Part shown: in pieces, positions 48,101-59,771 of the stretch
How the letters are laid out: each line of letters begins with the position of its first letter
Position numbering within the stretch: position 1 is the first letter of the stretch
Source: Gamarada debralockiae
Lineage: Eukaryota > Ascomycota > Leotiomycetes > Helotiales > Hyphodiscaceae
Length of the DNA stretch: 64,000 nt
NCBI GenBank assembly: GCA_002803225.1
Contig: NXFV01000191.1
Span: 62,001-126,000 of the forward strand
Direction of reading: 5' to 3'
The notes under the pieces: generated by a model
Databases searched by the model: none
What the model saw: the letters and a program-made list of their open reading frames with translations, nothing else
Told to the model about the DNA's origin: nothing
Position numbers and translations under genes: made by a program

Positions 48101-49853
48101 GATGCAAAATTCAAGCCTAACTCTGAATTGAATTGGGTCAGTAAGTGGGGTGGCATGATGTGGGGTATTGAAACCGTCGCCGAACTTTCCAATACTCTTC
48201 AGAGTGGTATGCAGCTGGACTGTGGTCGAGGAATTTCGGAGGTGTCGGAAGAGCAGCCATAGAGATGAACCGCCTGTACACAAAAGGAAATTTTGCATCA
48301 TTGTCTGTCTTGAACATCCCACGCCATCTCGATTGTCCGAATCCGCCCCCGTTTTAAGCGAGCATCGCGTTTGGACCCGCTGACAGCGTGTGACTCTCCG
48401 GGGATATTCACTATTTCACTCAGATGACTCATTGGCAGAGATATGAATCGGGCGGCGACAAAATTTTTGAAGGTCAGACATTCGCTCTCCAACTCAACTT
48501 TGGTTTCGGCACTCCCTACACTTCTTCAAACCTCACTTCAACTTCGAATCCGAATGCTTCGTATCAGCTCTTCCATCAACCACCATGTCACTCCTACGCA
48601 GAGGAGTCATGCATAATTGTATGCTCAAGCGCTAATGGTATTCAGTCGGTCACACCCTCAGCCGGCCTCATGCCTCTCTACTCCGCATTGCTATCTCCAA
48701 GCCCAGTGGTGAGTCTTGTGAAAAATTCTTCTTTGAATCTGTTCTGACACTGGTACATAGCCATATGCACACATTTGGTGGCCTTCACGACTAAATGCGG
48801 CAGTTCTCAAGGTGACAACATGACAGCCCCAATCTGCAACGGCTGATGCTCTTCACCTTGCAAGAGAACTCCTTGCAAGCGAGAAAAGTGGTCATTTACC
48901 AGATACCCAGCCGTTCCAATCCCTTACTCTCTCGATCATGTCGCTTAGCTCGACTTCCAAGGCAATGAAGAAATCTACTCGGAGTGCAGAAAGCTAGACT
49001 CCATAGCTGACCTCGCCGCCGCCGACGCCACGAATTGCAGAGTTCATGCATCTCTTGGGGAGAACAGAGTCATTTCGTTGAATAAACTTTATCTAGATTC
49101 TTTGAATCACCGCCGGACATATCCCAAAGGACAAGAACGGCACCTTGGCTGGAGATTCCACCGATTCGAAGTGGTGCTTGAGATGATGATAAACACGAAG
49201 TCTCGCATTTGTCTTGGCACATTTGTCTTGGCACATTTGTCTTGGGCCGGATCTTGATCAAAGACGTCCTTATTAAAAACAATTTGTTTGAGGTCGTAGG
49301 CCATTGGATTGTTGTTATATTGCACAATAAGCAGGCGTGGGTGTTTCGAGCTTGGGGGAAAGATGACAAACAACTTGACGAAGAAGATGACGAGGATTAT
49401 GGGCCAATGTATTGTGAAGAGTACGTGCCCCCAAAATGCGCCCGGAAAGAGATTGAGGAACTCTCTGAATGTGGTTCACCCGTCGTCAAGTTGGGGACGC
49501 TCGCGTCACTGGAAAAGAGTGTAGGTCAAGCTATGACTCCAATTGCAGTAGTGGACTAGTACTTTGACCACGACCAAAGAAATTGGGACTGAGAGCAGTA
49601 GAGGGTGTATTATGCTGAGCGATTGGGGATAAAGACGGCAAATCGACTTTGGCAATGTAAATAGACTCCATTCCCATAATCGATGGCAATTTGTAGAATG
49701 TCCACGACTAACCATCGTTGCGGTGGAGCATCGAAAGGGAGGAAGCAATCGAGAGCCTTATTTCCAACTTGGAAAATGTTATGACGAAGCAGGAACCGCA
49801 CTTCAAAGGAACAGAATGCTGAACAGCTCTTCAGATATTATGGTAGGACGGAT
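48101..49853. other. Spacer with short direct repeat
   Basis: Short frames only. A 14-bp direct repeat (catttgtcttggca, almost three copies) lies at 49206-49245 inside a 116-codon plus frame that I do not recognise. Confidence 0.35.
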
Positions 49854-51102
49854 CTACCACCACCCTTTATTCCTCGTATCCTCCTTTCTCCCTGGCTCCT
49901 TCAAAGCCTCCTTACTCTCTTCCTTCTCCTCTACCATGTCCCTCGGCTTCTTCAACTCAATCCACCAAGTTGTCCCCCCATGCCACCAAATCGTCTTCAT
50001 TTTAACAACTTCCAACCCACTCTCCCTCACAATAGCCCCCAAATCTCTATTCCACCAACACCCAAACTCCCTAGCATGACCTTCCGCAAACCGATCTAGC
50101 ACACCATTTAACCACTCCCAATTTCCCCTCCCATGCTCCAACAAAAGTATCCTGCCATCCTCCTCCTTTACCACCTCCCCAAGACTCCTCAACAACCCTA
50201 CCGGATCCCCAACACTGCAAAGCCCCATCGTCTGCACAACCGTATCATATTTCTTTTTCGTCAGATTCCCACTGTGCTCATTCGCGTTTTTAGGAGGAGA
50301 AGGAATATCGTGCTCCGCGTCTCCAATCACCCATCGTACTCCTGAGATGCCAGGGAACATCTTAGAGAATTTCTCGTGTGCAACCTCCAGCATTTCCCCA
50401 CTCTTATCTATCGCCGTAAAACTCTTAACCTTCCCCCTCTTTATCCCGCCCTCCCTCGCCACCTTGCCAACGCCATTATACCCCTTGAAATCCCAATCGT
50501 AGTATTCCAGGTTCCTCCCCGTTCCAATCGACACTTCCAACACATCCCCATACGCTTGTGAGACTAGCTTTCGACGGAATGAAGGCAGGCGCATAAGAGA
50601 TTCGTTGAAATCGACCGCCGAGTCGAATGTTGAGGCAATGGTGTTGTAGCGGGACGAGACATCGGGTTGAGAGGAGGGCAGTGAGGGGACGGGATGCGGT
50701 GGATCGCGGGAGAGTTGCACGTAGAGATAGGAGCAGTAGCCTGAGAGGGCGAGGAGGGTTATGCTGCCTAGGACTATGGGGACTGTACGGTGTTTGAAGG
50801 GATTGGGTTTGGGGGGAGGGGTTGGAGAGTTCGAAGGGAGTTTGCGGGTTGGCTTTCTGAGAGTCTGGTCAGCTATGGATTGAAGAGCTAGAAGGAGAGG
50901 GATTTGGTATGCATATGGCATACTTGTATTCTAATGGCTTGTTCTGTTGTGCTTTCTTGGGGACGGTCTTGCTGGATTTTGCTCGTAGGAAGAGGGTCGT
51001 GCTCATCGTCCTACATCTCTGACATTTCCACCCCATTCCCCGTACTGTAACAGCGCCATTGGCTCTCGAGATCGACAGGAGTCGTGGAAATAGCCTCTCC
51101 AT
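49854..51102 (-). CDS. OMS1: OMS1-like mitochondrial methyltransferase
   Basis: Exons 50924-51102 and 49854-50856, total 393 aa. The basic N-terminus (MERLFPRLLSISRANGA) looks like a mitochondrial presequence, and a single membrane span follows at about residues 82-104 (VPIVLGSITLLALSGYCSYLYV). The SAM-binding motif is GDVLEVSIGTGRNLEYYDW. Later motifs are FTAIDKSGEMLEVAHEKF, KYDTVVQTMGLCSVGDPVGLL, GRILLLEHGRG and HAREFGCWWNRDLG, all typical of fungal Oms1 proteins. Yeast Oms1 is an inner-membrane methyltransferase-like protein that suppresses loss of OXA1. The C-terminus is Lys/Glu-rich. The start at 51102 is preferred because it yields the presequence. Sure of family; the exact methyl acceptor is unknown. 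Confidence 0.93.
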
Positions 51103-51536
51103 GGAGCACAATTAATATCATAGGGTGCAGTTGCTAGGTTGATGGATGAGCTTGTGATTATCAGATCAAAGCTGGACGATTTTAGCTTCGGTTCGGAGGT
51201 TGATTCAATGCAAGGCTGACTCACAAGGCTGCCAAATCCAATTGGGGGCCTGGAAAGAAAATGTTATTGATAGAGCATAGAAGGACTAAACAGCTTCCAT
51301 TCCTGGTAATATGCGATCATAGTCATACTTCGTATGGTATCCTAGTGCGAGGTACGCTTCTCGCAAGCTACTGGCTTTTGGCAAGCCACGAAACCTCCTA
51401 GGGCCACCTTCCTCCAGAAACCATAATGATCCAAGACTCCATGTCTGCTAAGCATCCAGAACCTTTTGCAAAATAACCATATTTTGAGGCCTTTTACTCC
51501 GCATATCCATATCCATGCACGCTCAATCCAAATCCA

Positions 51537-52693
51537 TCATCCAAACCTCTGCTTAGCCAACGCCTTCAACATATTCATAGTATTTTCCTCCTTCGCCCTA
51601 TGCTCGCTCAACCTCTCCTCACGTTCTGCCATTCTCGCCCTAAGAATCTCTTCCTTCCTGACTTCTCTCTCAGTCTTCTTGCGTTCAGCCTCTTGTTTTA
51701 CCCTCTTAAAGTCCCCAATCGAATCATCACCACCCATCAACTCAGCATCCGGAACCTCTGCAGCTCCAGGGCTCTTTTCCCGGAATGACTTCATCTTCTC
51801 GTTGACCTCTTTCTTCTTTTCCAATTGCCTTTCTCGTGTACCGGCTTCTGCGCGAGGGACCAATTCGTCAAGCACGGCTCTTTGGGCCTTTCGGTCAAGT
51901 CTGCGTTCGTAGCGGATATCGTCTCTTGCAGCGAGTCCATCCTCGGCTTCCATCTCTAGATAGGGAGTTAGAGATTTGTATTTGTGAACGGGGAATAGAA
52001 GCAATACCTCTCCTGTATTCTAAATCATGCAAGTTCGGGATACTAGGCCCCTTTCGACTCCTTCTCGCTCGTTTTTCTTGGCCCGGCAGCGCAGGGCCTA
52101 CAGAATCATCGCTTTCGCTGTCTTCGTCTCTGACCTCTCTTCTCGTAGCTCTCGGCGAAATATTCGTCGATTTGATAGGTGACCTGGGTGCCTGAGTCCT
52201 CATGGAGGTTCGGGCGTTATCCGCAGGAACAAGCTCGGATTGTTGTGCTTTCAACAGCGTAGATGGATCGTACCAGCCCTCAGCTAACTCTCCACGATTC
52301 CTCACACATGTTAGCCTCATCTTCAGGCTCCCTACTCTCCTTAATCGCTCAAAATACCGAAACAATGAAAGGAGCTGGCCCTTACCATTTTCCCAGAAAG
52401 CTCTTCCACCTTCCCCGCACTTCATGCTCATCTAACTCATCTAGCGCCTTGCCCTTCTGAATATCCAAATAAAGCGCAAACATTGGCTTGAACGTCGCAT
52501 AATCCCTCTTGCTCAGCTCTCTTGAATTGAATGGGAGGACAGCCGGTGCGATGTTGTCAGTATAATTGTGCTTGTGACGGTGGTGATGTCGCGGCGGAGA
52601 TCGTGTGCGGTACGAGTCGAGCCGGCTGGAGTCGCGGCGTCTTGGAGAACGTGAACGCCTGCGGTTATGTGAGGGAGAGGGATGATCTGCCAT
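51537..52693 (-). CDS. SCI1/HEL117-like Arg/Ser-rich nuclear protein
   Basis: Exons 52386-52693, 52008-52300, 51537-51955, total 339 aa. The N-terminus is RS- and His-rich (NRRRSRSPRRRDSS), as in splicing-related proteins. The conserved core LPFNSRELSKRDYATFKPMF, LYLDIQKGKALDELDEHEVRGRW, FLGKWNRGELAEGWYDPSTL is the piece shared with fungal proteins annotated as RNA helicase HEL117-related and with plant style cell-cycle inhibitor 1 proteins. It is followed by a disordered acidic/Ser region and a long charged helix near residues 205-335 (KAQRAVLDELVPRAEAGTRE onward) that probably forms a coiled coil. There is no helicase motif, so the helicase name is misleading. A role in RNA processing is inference from composition. 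Confidence 0.85.
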
Positions 52694-53032
52694 TTTGGTT
52701 GGTTGATTGTTGAGGTGCGAGAGCAAGGTGCGAAAGTCTCGAACGGTGGAGGGTGTAATTGACACGACGGCGGCTTGGGTGCAAACCGAGCAAACACTAT
52801 TCACTGAGTGCATACAAGCATGAGGGGTCCTCCATTTTCAGTACGAGGATCGATTATCCAAAAATAATAGTATGTTGAATGATCGTACATCTTTTTGGAG
52901 CTCTTTTAAGTTTAAATTCTTCGAAAGAGCTAGCAATTGAGGAAGGAACGAGGTGGGTTCGTTCCTTCCAAACTCGTCACTCAGATGCATTCAGCCGTTT
53001 ACTTCATATCCTACATACAACTAATCTTACAA
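52694..53032. other. Short spacer between minus-strand genes
   Basis: About 340 bp: 5' flank of the Arg/Ser-rich gene and 3' flank of the next gene. No gene seen. Confidence 0.5.
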
Positions 53033-54280
53033 TCACCATTGATTTCGATCTCCGCTGCCACCGCTGAAGTCTCCACCCTTCCGCTCCCTTTCCACTCGAG
53101 CATCAAACTCCTTCTGCGCCTCCGCTCTCGCAAGGCTCCTCTCTTCATCACCCCTCGAAAATGCATAGTCATCGCTCGCAGTCGGGCTTCGTGCTTGTTC
53201 CCGTACTCCCGCCCATCCTCTAGACTGCTCCTGAGGTTGTCCTGAGCCGGTTTGTCTTCCAGCTGCCCCCTTTCCGGAAATTTGTCTCACTCGATCCCAT
53301 GCCGATCCTTGCTGCTCTTGTGGTTGTCGGGGCGAAGTATCCGCTCCTGCCTCTTGTGTATCAGTTGGAGATGCGTCGTCAAATAGACTGAAGGGTTCGT
53401 CTTGCGTCTCTGTACGCTGCATTGGCGCGGGTGGAGGCTTGTATCGAGGCCATGGGCTCCATTGTGCTTGTGGCTGCGTTTGTCCTTGTGTTCGTGGATC
53501 GTCATTTGTGCTCCTTGTGTTGTCTCCAAACGCGGTGGTCTCCTCTGGGAACATGCCTCCCGTCGGACTAGCATCATCCACTGGCTTTCGCTTACCACTC
53601 TGTGATGAGCCCGCTGTGCTTGGCGTCTTTGGGCCTGGTAACCCTCCTCTCTTCTGCTGTCCTTGCCGCTGTGCAACCTCCATCACCGCCTTCAATCTCG
53701 GATCTGACATCTCGCCCACAGCAGCCACAGTCATGGAGTAACTCCCAAACACGATCTGACTGACGAACTTGCCTACAGCCCCATATGCAGCATATCTCAA
53801 AAGCTGCCAAGCAAAGAGCGCGTTGCTTCCCCTCACAAGCGCCATCCTTGGACTTGGAAATGTCTGCGGACTGAATTTCTCGAGGTTGGGTTGCCAGAAG
53901 GGAAAGCGAAACGTCGCAGTAGTATTGCGTGCCCTCCATGCGCCCGCCAAGACCCCTACTGGCGTTGCATACGAGTAGATAGATATTTGTTTCGCCACCC
54001 AGTACGATATCGCTTCCACCTCTTCCTGGTTTGGCGGTCTTTTGAGGAGTTTGCTATGTGTTTCTATTCTTGCTTGCAGCACTTTCAAGAAGAACTGATC
54101 GTTGAAGCCAGTTAGGGGACCGATTATAGGTATGGGTTTTGGGAGGTTCGATATATCGATTCTGTAGTTTGAGGGCATTGCATGTGGAGTTGAGCTCGAG
54201 TAGGGGTCATCGTCCGATGCTGGAGGGTTTTCGTTGAAGGGGTCCTCTCCGGTTGAATCGGAGGAGTTTTCGAGGACCAT
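53033..54280 (-). CDS. Conserved fungal membrane-associated protein, function unknown
   Basis: One exon, 415 aa, ATG at 54280. Residues 35-215 look folded: IDISNLPKPIPIIGPLTGFN, a helix with VLQARIETHSKLLKRPPNQEE, SYWVAKQISIYSYATPVGVL, and two amphipathic or membrane helices (ALVRGSNALFAWQLLRYAAY, AVGKFVSQIVFGSYSMTVAA). The rest, from about residue 225, is low complexity (Gln/Pro/Ser-rich, then a charged helix EERSLARAEAQKEFDARVE). The arrangement resembles an ascomycete family that databases often label endo-1,3-beta-glucanase, but no glucanase motif or signal peptide is visible, so I would not use that name. A mitochondrial or endomembrane place is possible. Confidence 0.85.
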   Translation of the reverse strand: MVLENSSDSTGEDPFNENPPASDDDPYSSSTPHAMPSNYRIDISNLPKPIPIIGPLTGFNDQFFLKVLQARIETHSKLLKRPPNQEEVEAISYWVAKQISIYSYATPVGVLAGAWRARNTTATFRFPFWQPNLEKFSPQTFPSPRMALVRGSNALFAWQLLRYAAYGAVGKFVSQIVFGSYSMTVAAVGEMSDPRLKAVMEVAQRQGQQKRGGLPGPKTPSTAGSSQSGKRKPVDDASPTGGMFPEETTAFGDNTRSTNDDPRTQGQTQPQAQWSPWPRYKPPPAPMQRTETQDEPFSLFDDASPTDTQEAGADTSPRQPQEQQGSAWDRVRQISGKGAAGRQTGSGQPQEQSRGWAGVREQARSPTASDDYAFSRGDEERSLARAEAQKEFDARVERERKGGDFSGGSGDRNQW

Positions 54281-55524
54281 CGTGAGTTAATCTGTGGGTG
54301 GTCAAATGTAGATTCGCTCACGCAATCAGTGTGCGATGCAGCTGTGGCCGTGAGACAAGATTGGAGTCGTGTTGACTTGAGCTTTCGGAGTTCAAAATGA
54401 AGCTGCAAATCGTGACGTGCTTGTTCCTGGTGGTTTGAGAGATCGAAGGCGGGGGATATTTTTAGCGAGAAGCTCAGGCCATTCGCCACTACGCTGGAAA
54501 TTAGGCCTGAAGCTCATATTTGCTCGAGACTGTCATCATTCTCTTCCCATATTTTTAAAGTTTCTTCATTCATTACAGATAAATCTTGGACGCCGAGAAA
54601 TCACGGAGGGCAGTCACGCCTTCGGACTGTGTATCGAGTAGTTGCTGGAACTCAAGCTGCGAAATTCCCTTCCTGAATTGCCGAAACAGAGCTCAAGGAG
54701 CTTCGCGGAGAATTGTTGTTTACATCCAACATACATGGGTTACCAGCGGCCAAGTGAGGTGGTGTGGTGAATGGCAGAGTTTGCGCTGGCATCAAAGATC
54801 ATGTGAAGCGGTCGGGTTTCTATTCTTATCGGAGTATATCCTCACCTGATTCGACGTGCGATGCTTTCAGCTCCCAGCTTCCCTGATCTCCTCGCGAACG
54901 CCGTGTATTGAAGGGTAAAGTCCGAGTGGATTATTCTTGCAGTAATCATTTCAATTGTCGAATTATCGTGACTGTGTGCCTTGAAGTTGGGCACCTATCG
55001 TTGAATATGCGAGCCCAAGGCTTGCATGAGGATGCATGCATTTTCGCGATCTGAGCTCCCACACCACCTACCATGTACATGATTGGTCTACCCTATGCCC
55101 GTGGAACGTTGGGGTTCCAAATTCCTCTTCCAAGACTTTGAAGCTTGAACCTCGTCAAACGCGTTGTTTGAAACATATTCCAAGGCTCTTCAAGATATTG
55201 GTGGTGTGTGAGCAACTTGCCAATTGCTGCCACGTAGCCCGGCTCTGAGTGGCCGCATATTGCAGGCCTGTATGTCTTATTCTGCGCTCACATGAAGCTC
55301 TAAATCCTGACAGCCTTTGTGACTTATGGCGTTAGCTTGTTCATTGGGCTATCGATTTCTCCTCATTTAGGCCGCCATCTTATGAAAGAATTGTCTTAGG
55401 ATGAGATGATATATACTACGCCTCGTATCACGGCTGAGGCTTGACCCCGCAATTGAATTATAAGAGCTCTAGCAACCTTCATCGCTACTACATTTCTGTT
55501 CATACTCATAGCCTTACAGAATCA
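54281..55524. other. Divergent promoter region
   Basis: This 1.2 kb lies between a minus-strand gene and a plus-strand gene. A TATA-like gatatatacta at about 55408 lies near 115 bp upstream of the next start codon. No gene seen. Confidence 0.45.
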
Positions 55525-56022
55525 ATGTCAAGCCTTCTTAGTTTCGGCATGCCTGGCTCAAAGAAAGAAAAGCACTATGCTAATAGTCGTGCTCGACGAC
55601 ACTCCGACATCGTCATAACACACGGCAAGAAGCCGAAGAAAGACAAAGATACCGACACTGAATCAGTTTCCTCTTCCACGAATTCCTCTGCCGACACGGT
55701 TGTTGTCCCACCTCCCCCAGAGAAGAAATGCCCGCTCCGCTTCATGTTAGCCGGAATGATGGAATCGGAAAGTGAGGAGAAGAAAACCAGTGGATGCCCA
55801 TTACGCAGAGTCCAGCTCTGGCACGTTATCCCACTTTGCCTTCTCGCGATCGTCAATCTTCTCCTGGTCATTATCGCCTTGCTCGGATTGGCTGGGTATC
55901 GGATTACGATGGGCGTTCAGGGTGTTCTTATTAGCCTCGTCAAAACGGACCTGGATTGCAACCCATACGCGGAAAGCCTCGCGGACACCGATGATGGAGC
56001 CACACTTGTTGACAAGCATTGA
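55525..56022 (+). CDS. Small single-pass membrane protein, unknown
   Basis: One exon, 165 aa from ATG 55525. The in-frame codons upstream lack an ATG in good context. The N-terminal half is basic and Ser/Thr-rich (KKPKKDKDTDTESVSSSTNS) with a Pro run and two Cys-Pro-Leu-Arg motifs (KCPLRFML, GCPLRRVQLW). A strong membrane span follows at about residues 109-131 (VIPLCLLAIVNLLLVIIALLGLAG), then a short tail. No family recognised. Its 3' end faces the AtuA-like gene, only 45 bp away, so the two transcripts probably overlap. Confidence 0.65.
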   Translation: MSSLLSFGMPGSKKEKHYANSRARRHSDIVITHGKKPKKDKDTDTESVSSSTNSSADTVVVPPPPEKKCPLRFMLAGMMESESEEKKTSGCPLRRVQLWHVIPLCLLAIVNLLLVIIALLGLAGYRITMGVQGVLISLVKTDLDCNPYAESLADTDDGATLVDKH

Positions 56023-56067
56023 ACGAATGTTTCCAACGGCCGAGTTCTTTTCTCACGTATCATTCAT

Positions 56068-58224
56068 CTACAGCTTTCCACGGTTCAGAAATCGTTTCGG
56101 CAGATCCACATATCGACTTCTCAGGAATTCAGCAACGTTTTTCGCTAGGAAATCATAAGTGCTTGAACAACTGACCCCTCGATCGAGGTGGTCATGCATG
56201 AGGAAGTGCACGGCCCATATATTTGGCAGTTCGAATCGATCCTACGCCAGTCAGCTCAATCATTCAGCTCGGCAGAAGGATTCTTACGATCTTCTTTCCA
56301 TTGTACTCCTTCGCCAGCAAGGTTTTCAAGTTTGCGGTGCTCAGCACTGTCCGCAACCAGTCATACTCATCTGCATACCTGACCCAGAACCCAACATTTG
56401 CATTCGAGCCCTTGTCTCCGGACCTCGCATGAACTAGCCATCCCAATGGCCCTCTCATCGTCTCCCCAAAATCGTTCACGGAGACTGAAGACACCGCCTG
56501 GCTTGGCTGCTGTCCCGGATAAGTCTGAGTGACGCTTGGCGGCTTAATCTCCAGCTTCCTGCCATCATGCAAATTTACCACATGCCTCACATCACTCTGC
56601 GGGAGCAGCGTCACAAAATACTCATGAACAGCCTTCGGAAACCCCTGCCGGAAGTCAAGATGGAACGTCGCGCCTGGATACGAACACATAACGAGATCGA
56701 TAATCGGCCTCAAAAACCTGTTCGTTGCGAGATCTTTCTCGTCTCTGGCTTGGGCGAAGATCCTGAGATCCACTGTCGCGGCATTTTGGTCCGTTGGATT
56801 CTCAGCGGCCGTCCCGTTCAACGTGAATTTTAGGACGTGAAATCTCGACGTGTCGCCCAGCGCCTGCCGGATTTGCATCTCCAGCATCCGCGCCTTTGCT
56901 TCAATATCGAGACCCACGAGGAACCAGTGGACTTCAGCCTGGTAGCCCCCGCGGGCTGTGATGCCGATTTTTGTTGTGGGAGGAGGAGGAGCCGCTTTTA
57001 CGCCGCGGAGAGCGACTCGGTTTGTACTTAGCTGCTCGAAAGCAATCTCATCCAATATAGCCGTTACATCGCTGTTGAAATACCATGGTCCTTGGATCTC
57101 GTACAAGAGCTGCGCTTTGCACGTTTCTTCCGTGACGAGCCCACCTGTTCCCTTCTGCTTTGTTATAATGACTTCTCCTTTCTTCCCAATTTCAGCGATT
57201 GGGTACCCGATATCGCCCCAGCTTTTCGTTCCTTCAAAGTCTTTGAAGCCCGTGAAATTACCGCCACAAACGTAAGTCGAACATTCTATCAGATGCCCCG
57301 CCACAAACGCATTCGCCAGTTCATTCAATTGGCTTCGATCCCAGCCATGCCACCACACCGCAGCTCCAATAACAGGACTAGCATCTGATACCCGTCCAGC
57401 AACCACAATATCGGCTCCTTCCGCAAACGCTCTCGCGATCCCTAAGCCACCGAGGTAGGCTTGAGCGCCAATAATCTCGTTTTTGAACGCCCAATCCTTC
57501 AAACTCTCTCCCGTACACAAATTCTCGAATTTCGTACTCTCGATATGGTCTCTCACAGCCTGAGAAACATCTTCGCCTTCCATCCACGCATCCCTTACAC
57601 TCACCCCCCTCTGCCTCCCCTCTTTCATCTTCGAGTTCGCAATACCCTGCCATTTACTCTGTTTATTCCTCTCCAACTTCTCCTTAACCACACTCAAAAC
57701 ATCATCTCCCTCTATCCACGCAACCCTCAGCTTCCCCCCTAAGCCATGAGAAGTAGCCATCTTCCGCACAGCACCAGCTAAACCTTTAACATCGCTCGCC
57801 CCTGCATTTACCGCGACTTTGATGCCGTATTTGGCGATATTGGATAGAGCAGGAGCGAGGGCTTCGAGGAATGTGGGTTCGTAGGATGTCTGGCCGGCTA
57901 GGGAGCGCGAAGTTAAGGAGGTCATATTTGCTTCAGACATCCAGTCGCCAATGATTATGTCGATGGGATCGGAGGGGTGGCGAAGTGCAAGGGTGTGGAA
58001 GGCATGGCGGCGGTCGGAGGCGCTGCCTGACGCTCCTGCATGTGAATCGTCAGCTTGGTTTCTCCTTGGGAAATTTGAGAATTGAAAGGAAAAACACAGA
58101 AGGAAATTTGCTCGAGAGGTTGGAGGGGTGGAGTGGAGTTGACTTCGAATTGGGAAGTGTAGAGCAGCATAGGAGACAGACCTGCAATTCGAACTGGACG
58201 ATTCTGGTTCGCCTCGCTCGCCAT
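56068..58224 (-). CDS. AtuA-like acyclic terpene utilisation family protein (DUF1446)
   Basis: Exons 58182-58224, 56288-58035, 56068-56241, total 654 aa. Landmarks are RIAGASGSASDRRHAF at the N-terminus, DPIDIIIGDWMSEANMT, YGIKVAVNAGASDVKGLA, the Gly-rich YLGGLGIARAFAEGADIVVAGRVSDASP, HLIECSTYVCGGNFTGFKD, and the C-terminal AtuA domain WLVHARSGDKGSNANVGFW. The last exon adds DRFELPNIWAVHFLMHDHLD and ends in RGKL. Without the last 46-bp intron the frame would end early in ILLPS, so the splice matters. Bacterial AtuA works with geranyl/citronellyl-CoA catabolism, but fungal members have no proven reaction. The first donor (gtctgt) is atypical. Next to a DUF3445 gene on the same strand. Confidence 0.92.
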
Positions 58225-58591
58225 CTTGAAAACTCTAAATCAGAAAAATATAATAGAACTGCCATATAGTTCTTTTTTGAATCACTGTTGAAATACTTTT
58301 GAAGAGAGCGAGGAATCTCATCCTTCCCGAGGTACATCATTTACGGGGGTGTCCGCCGCTTAGTGCGGGGGTTTTTACCCCTCATTAACTATCAACCCGC
58401 GCTTACCAGCTGCCAAGTGCAAGCAGGGACTGAGTAAAAGTTTCACGAGTCAATCACTCAATCCGAAAGAGAAATCCATAAAATCTAATTCTTATTTTGA
58501 AACTCAAAGCCTAGGCTATTTTATAACCTTTTGGAAACACCTTGCTCTAGCAAAGAATTTTGGCCTGCCCCTTTCCGCCGATGCCTATCCC
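58225..58591. other. Short spacer between AtuA-like and DUF3445 genes
   Basis: About 370 bp holding the AtuA-like gene promoter and the DUF3445 3' flank. No gene seen. Confidence 0.5.
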
Positions 58592-59771
58592 TCAAACGCT
58601 AAGTTTTCTTTCCCTTAAAATGCCTTCCTCTACCACTATTTTCTTAACCATTAGCTGACTCAGCTTACTCTCGCACCATTCCTCCACTACTCTGCCCCAA
58701 TGATCCCAGCCTTTGTAGGTCTTCATTTCACCTTCCCAGCCTCTGATCTGGCTAAGTAAACCCTCGATCTCTTCACCCGTCAAGTCAGTCAATGGCTGCA
58801 TATAAGTCCTGACCGTAAATAGAACTGTCCCTGATTTCTCTAATCTCGTGAACGTCTGGCGTTCTCTTCGAACAGTGATGTGCTCAGGTCTGAGGATGAC
58901 GGGTGATGGGGGTGGCGCTTCGGGTCCGTCTTGGAAGAGTTCATTGGTTGTTTGGATGAAGAGATTGTAGCGCTCCATGCAGGTACGAGGGGAGAGATGA
59001 TCAAAATACCTGTATATTCATGTCAGCACATGGTAAGGGAGAAAAATGGTAGGATACGTGAAAATACCGGTTGACAGCGCCGCCAAGCTTTTCTTGCCAG
59101 CCCGGAACCGGAGAATGCAAGTTTGCCATGCTAGTCCCAATCCTTTCCTGCAACTGCCAACCAGCCGGGAACAGTGTTGCGCTCGCCATTAAGAGATATT
59201 CTCCGGTCTGAGGATTCTTGACCAGGATATTGAAGTCCTCCATTGCCAGCCTAGCCGCAGTTTCCATAGGATTGGGGCATTGAGGTCCAATAAGGTAAGA
59301 TTCCTTTGTGAGATGATTGTGAATGACAGAAGCGGAGTGATTGATGGTGAAGTGTTGTGGGAATCGTTTGCTGAGGAAGGAAGTCACGAGATCGAGGACT
59401 TCGTGACATGCTGCTTCAGTGCCGGGGAGGCATTGCAAGACATTTGGACGACATTTTTGGAGCATGTGAGCACGGAGAGTGTGTTCGGGGTAGTAGAAGG
59501 TGTCAATGGTGAGCCAGTTGGATTCGTCGAGGCGTTTGAGGCCCATTGCCATGTGTGATGAGGTGCGAGTGGGGAGAGGCGGGAGTTGATATGGTTTGAC
59601 GAGATGGTGAAGAGGTTGCTTGTCTTCAGAGACGGTGTGGTGGGATGTCCTGGCCCAGGGGAGTGTGCAACTTTTTGAAAGACTTTGCCATGGCTGGCCG
59701 TTGCGTCGACCTATGTAGATGACGATGATTACTATAATGAGGAGTATGACGGCGAAGGTTTCTGTTGCCAT
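58592..59771 (-). CDS. DUF3445 heme-dependent oxidative N-demethylase-like protein
   Basis: Exons 59068-59771 and 58592-59009, total 373 aa. Residues 5-21 (TFAVILLIIVIIVIYIG) form an N-terminal anchor. The family pattern is visible in order: MGLKRLDESNWLTID, PEHTLRAHML, LPGTEAACHEVLDLV, RFPQHFTIN, SVIHNHLTKESYLI, AARLAMEDFNILVKN, YLLMASATLFPAGWQLQERIG, LHSPVPGWQEKLGGAVNRYF, and in exon 2 HLSPRTCMERYNLFIQT and ITVRRERQTFTRLEKSGTVLFTVRTYM. Bacterial relatives (the alpha subunit of heme-dependent oxidative N-demethylase) remove methyl groups from dimethylamine; fungal substrates are unknown. The donor within CGGTATTTT repeats the first bases of exon 2, so the junction could slide, but only the model given keeps frame. 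Confidence 0.9.

Noticed and set aside
56264..56290. Premature end of the AtuA-like protein (ILLPS stop)
   Set aside because: The 46-bp intron 56242-56287 restores the conserved FELPNIWAVHFL and following C-terminal segment in frame.
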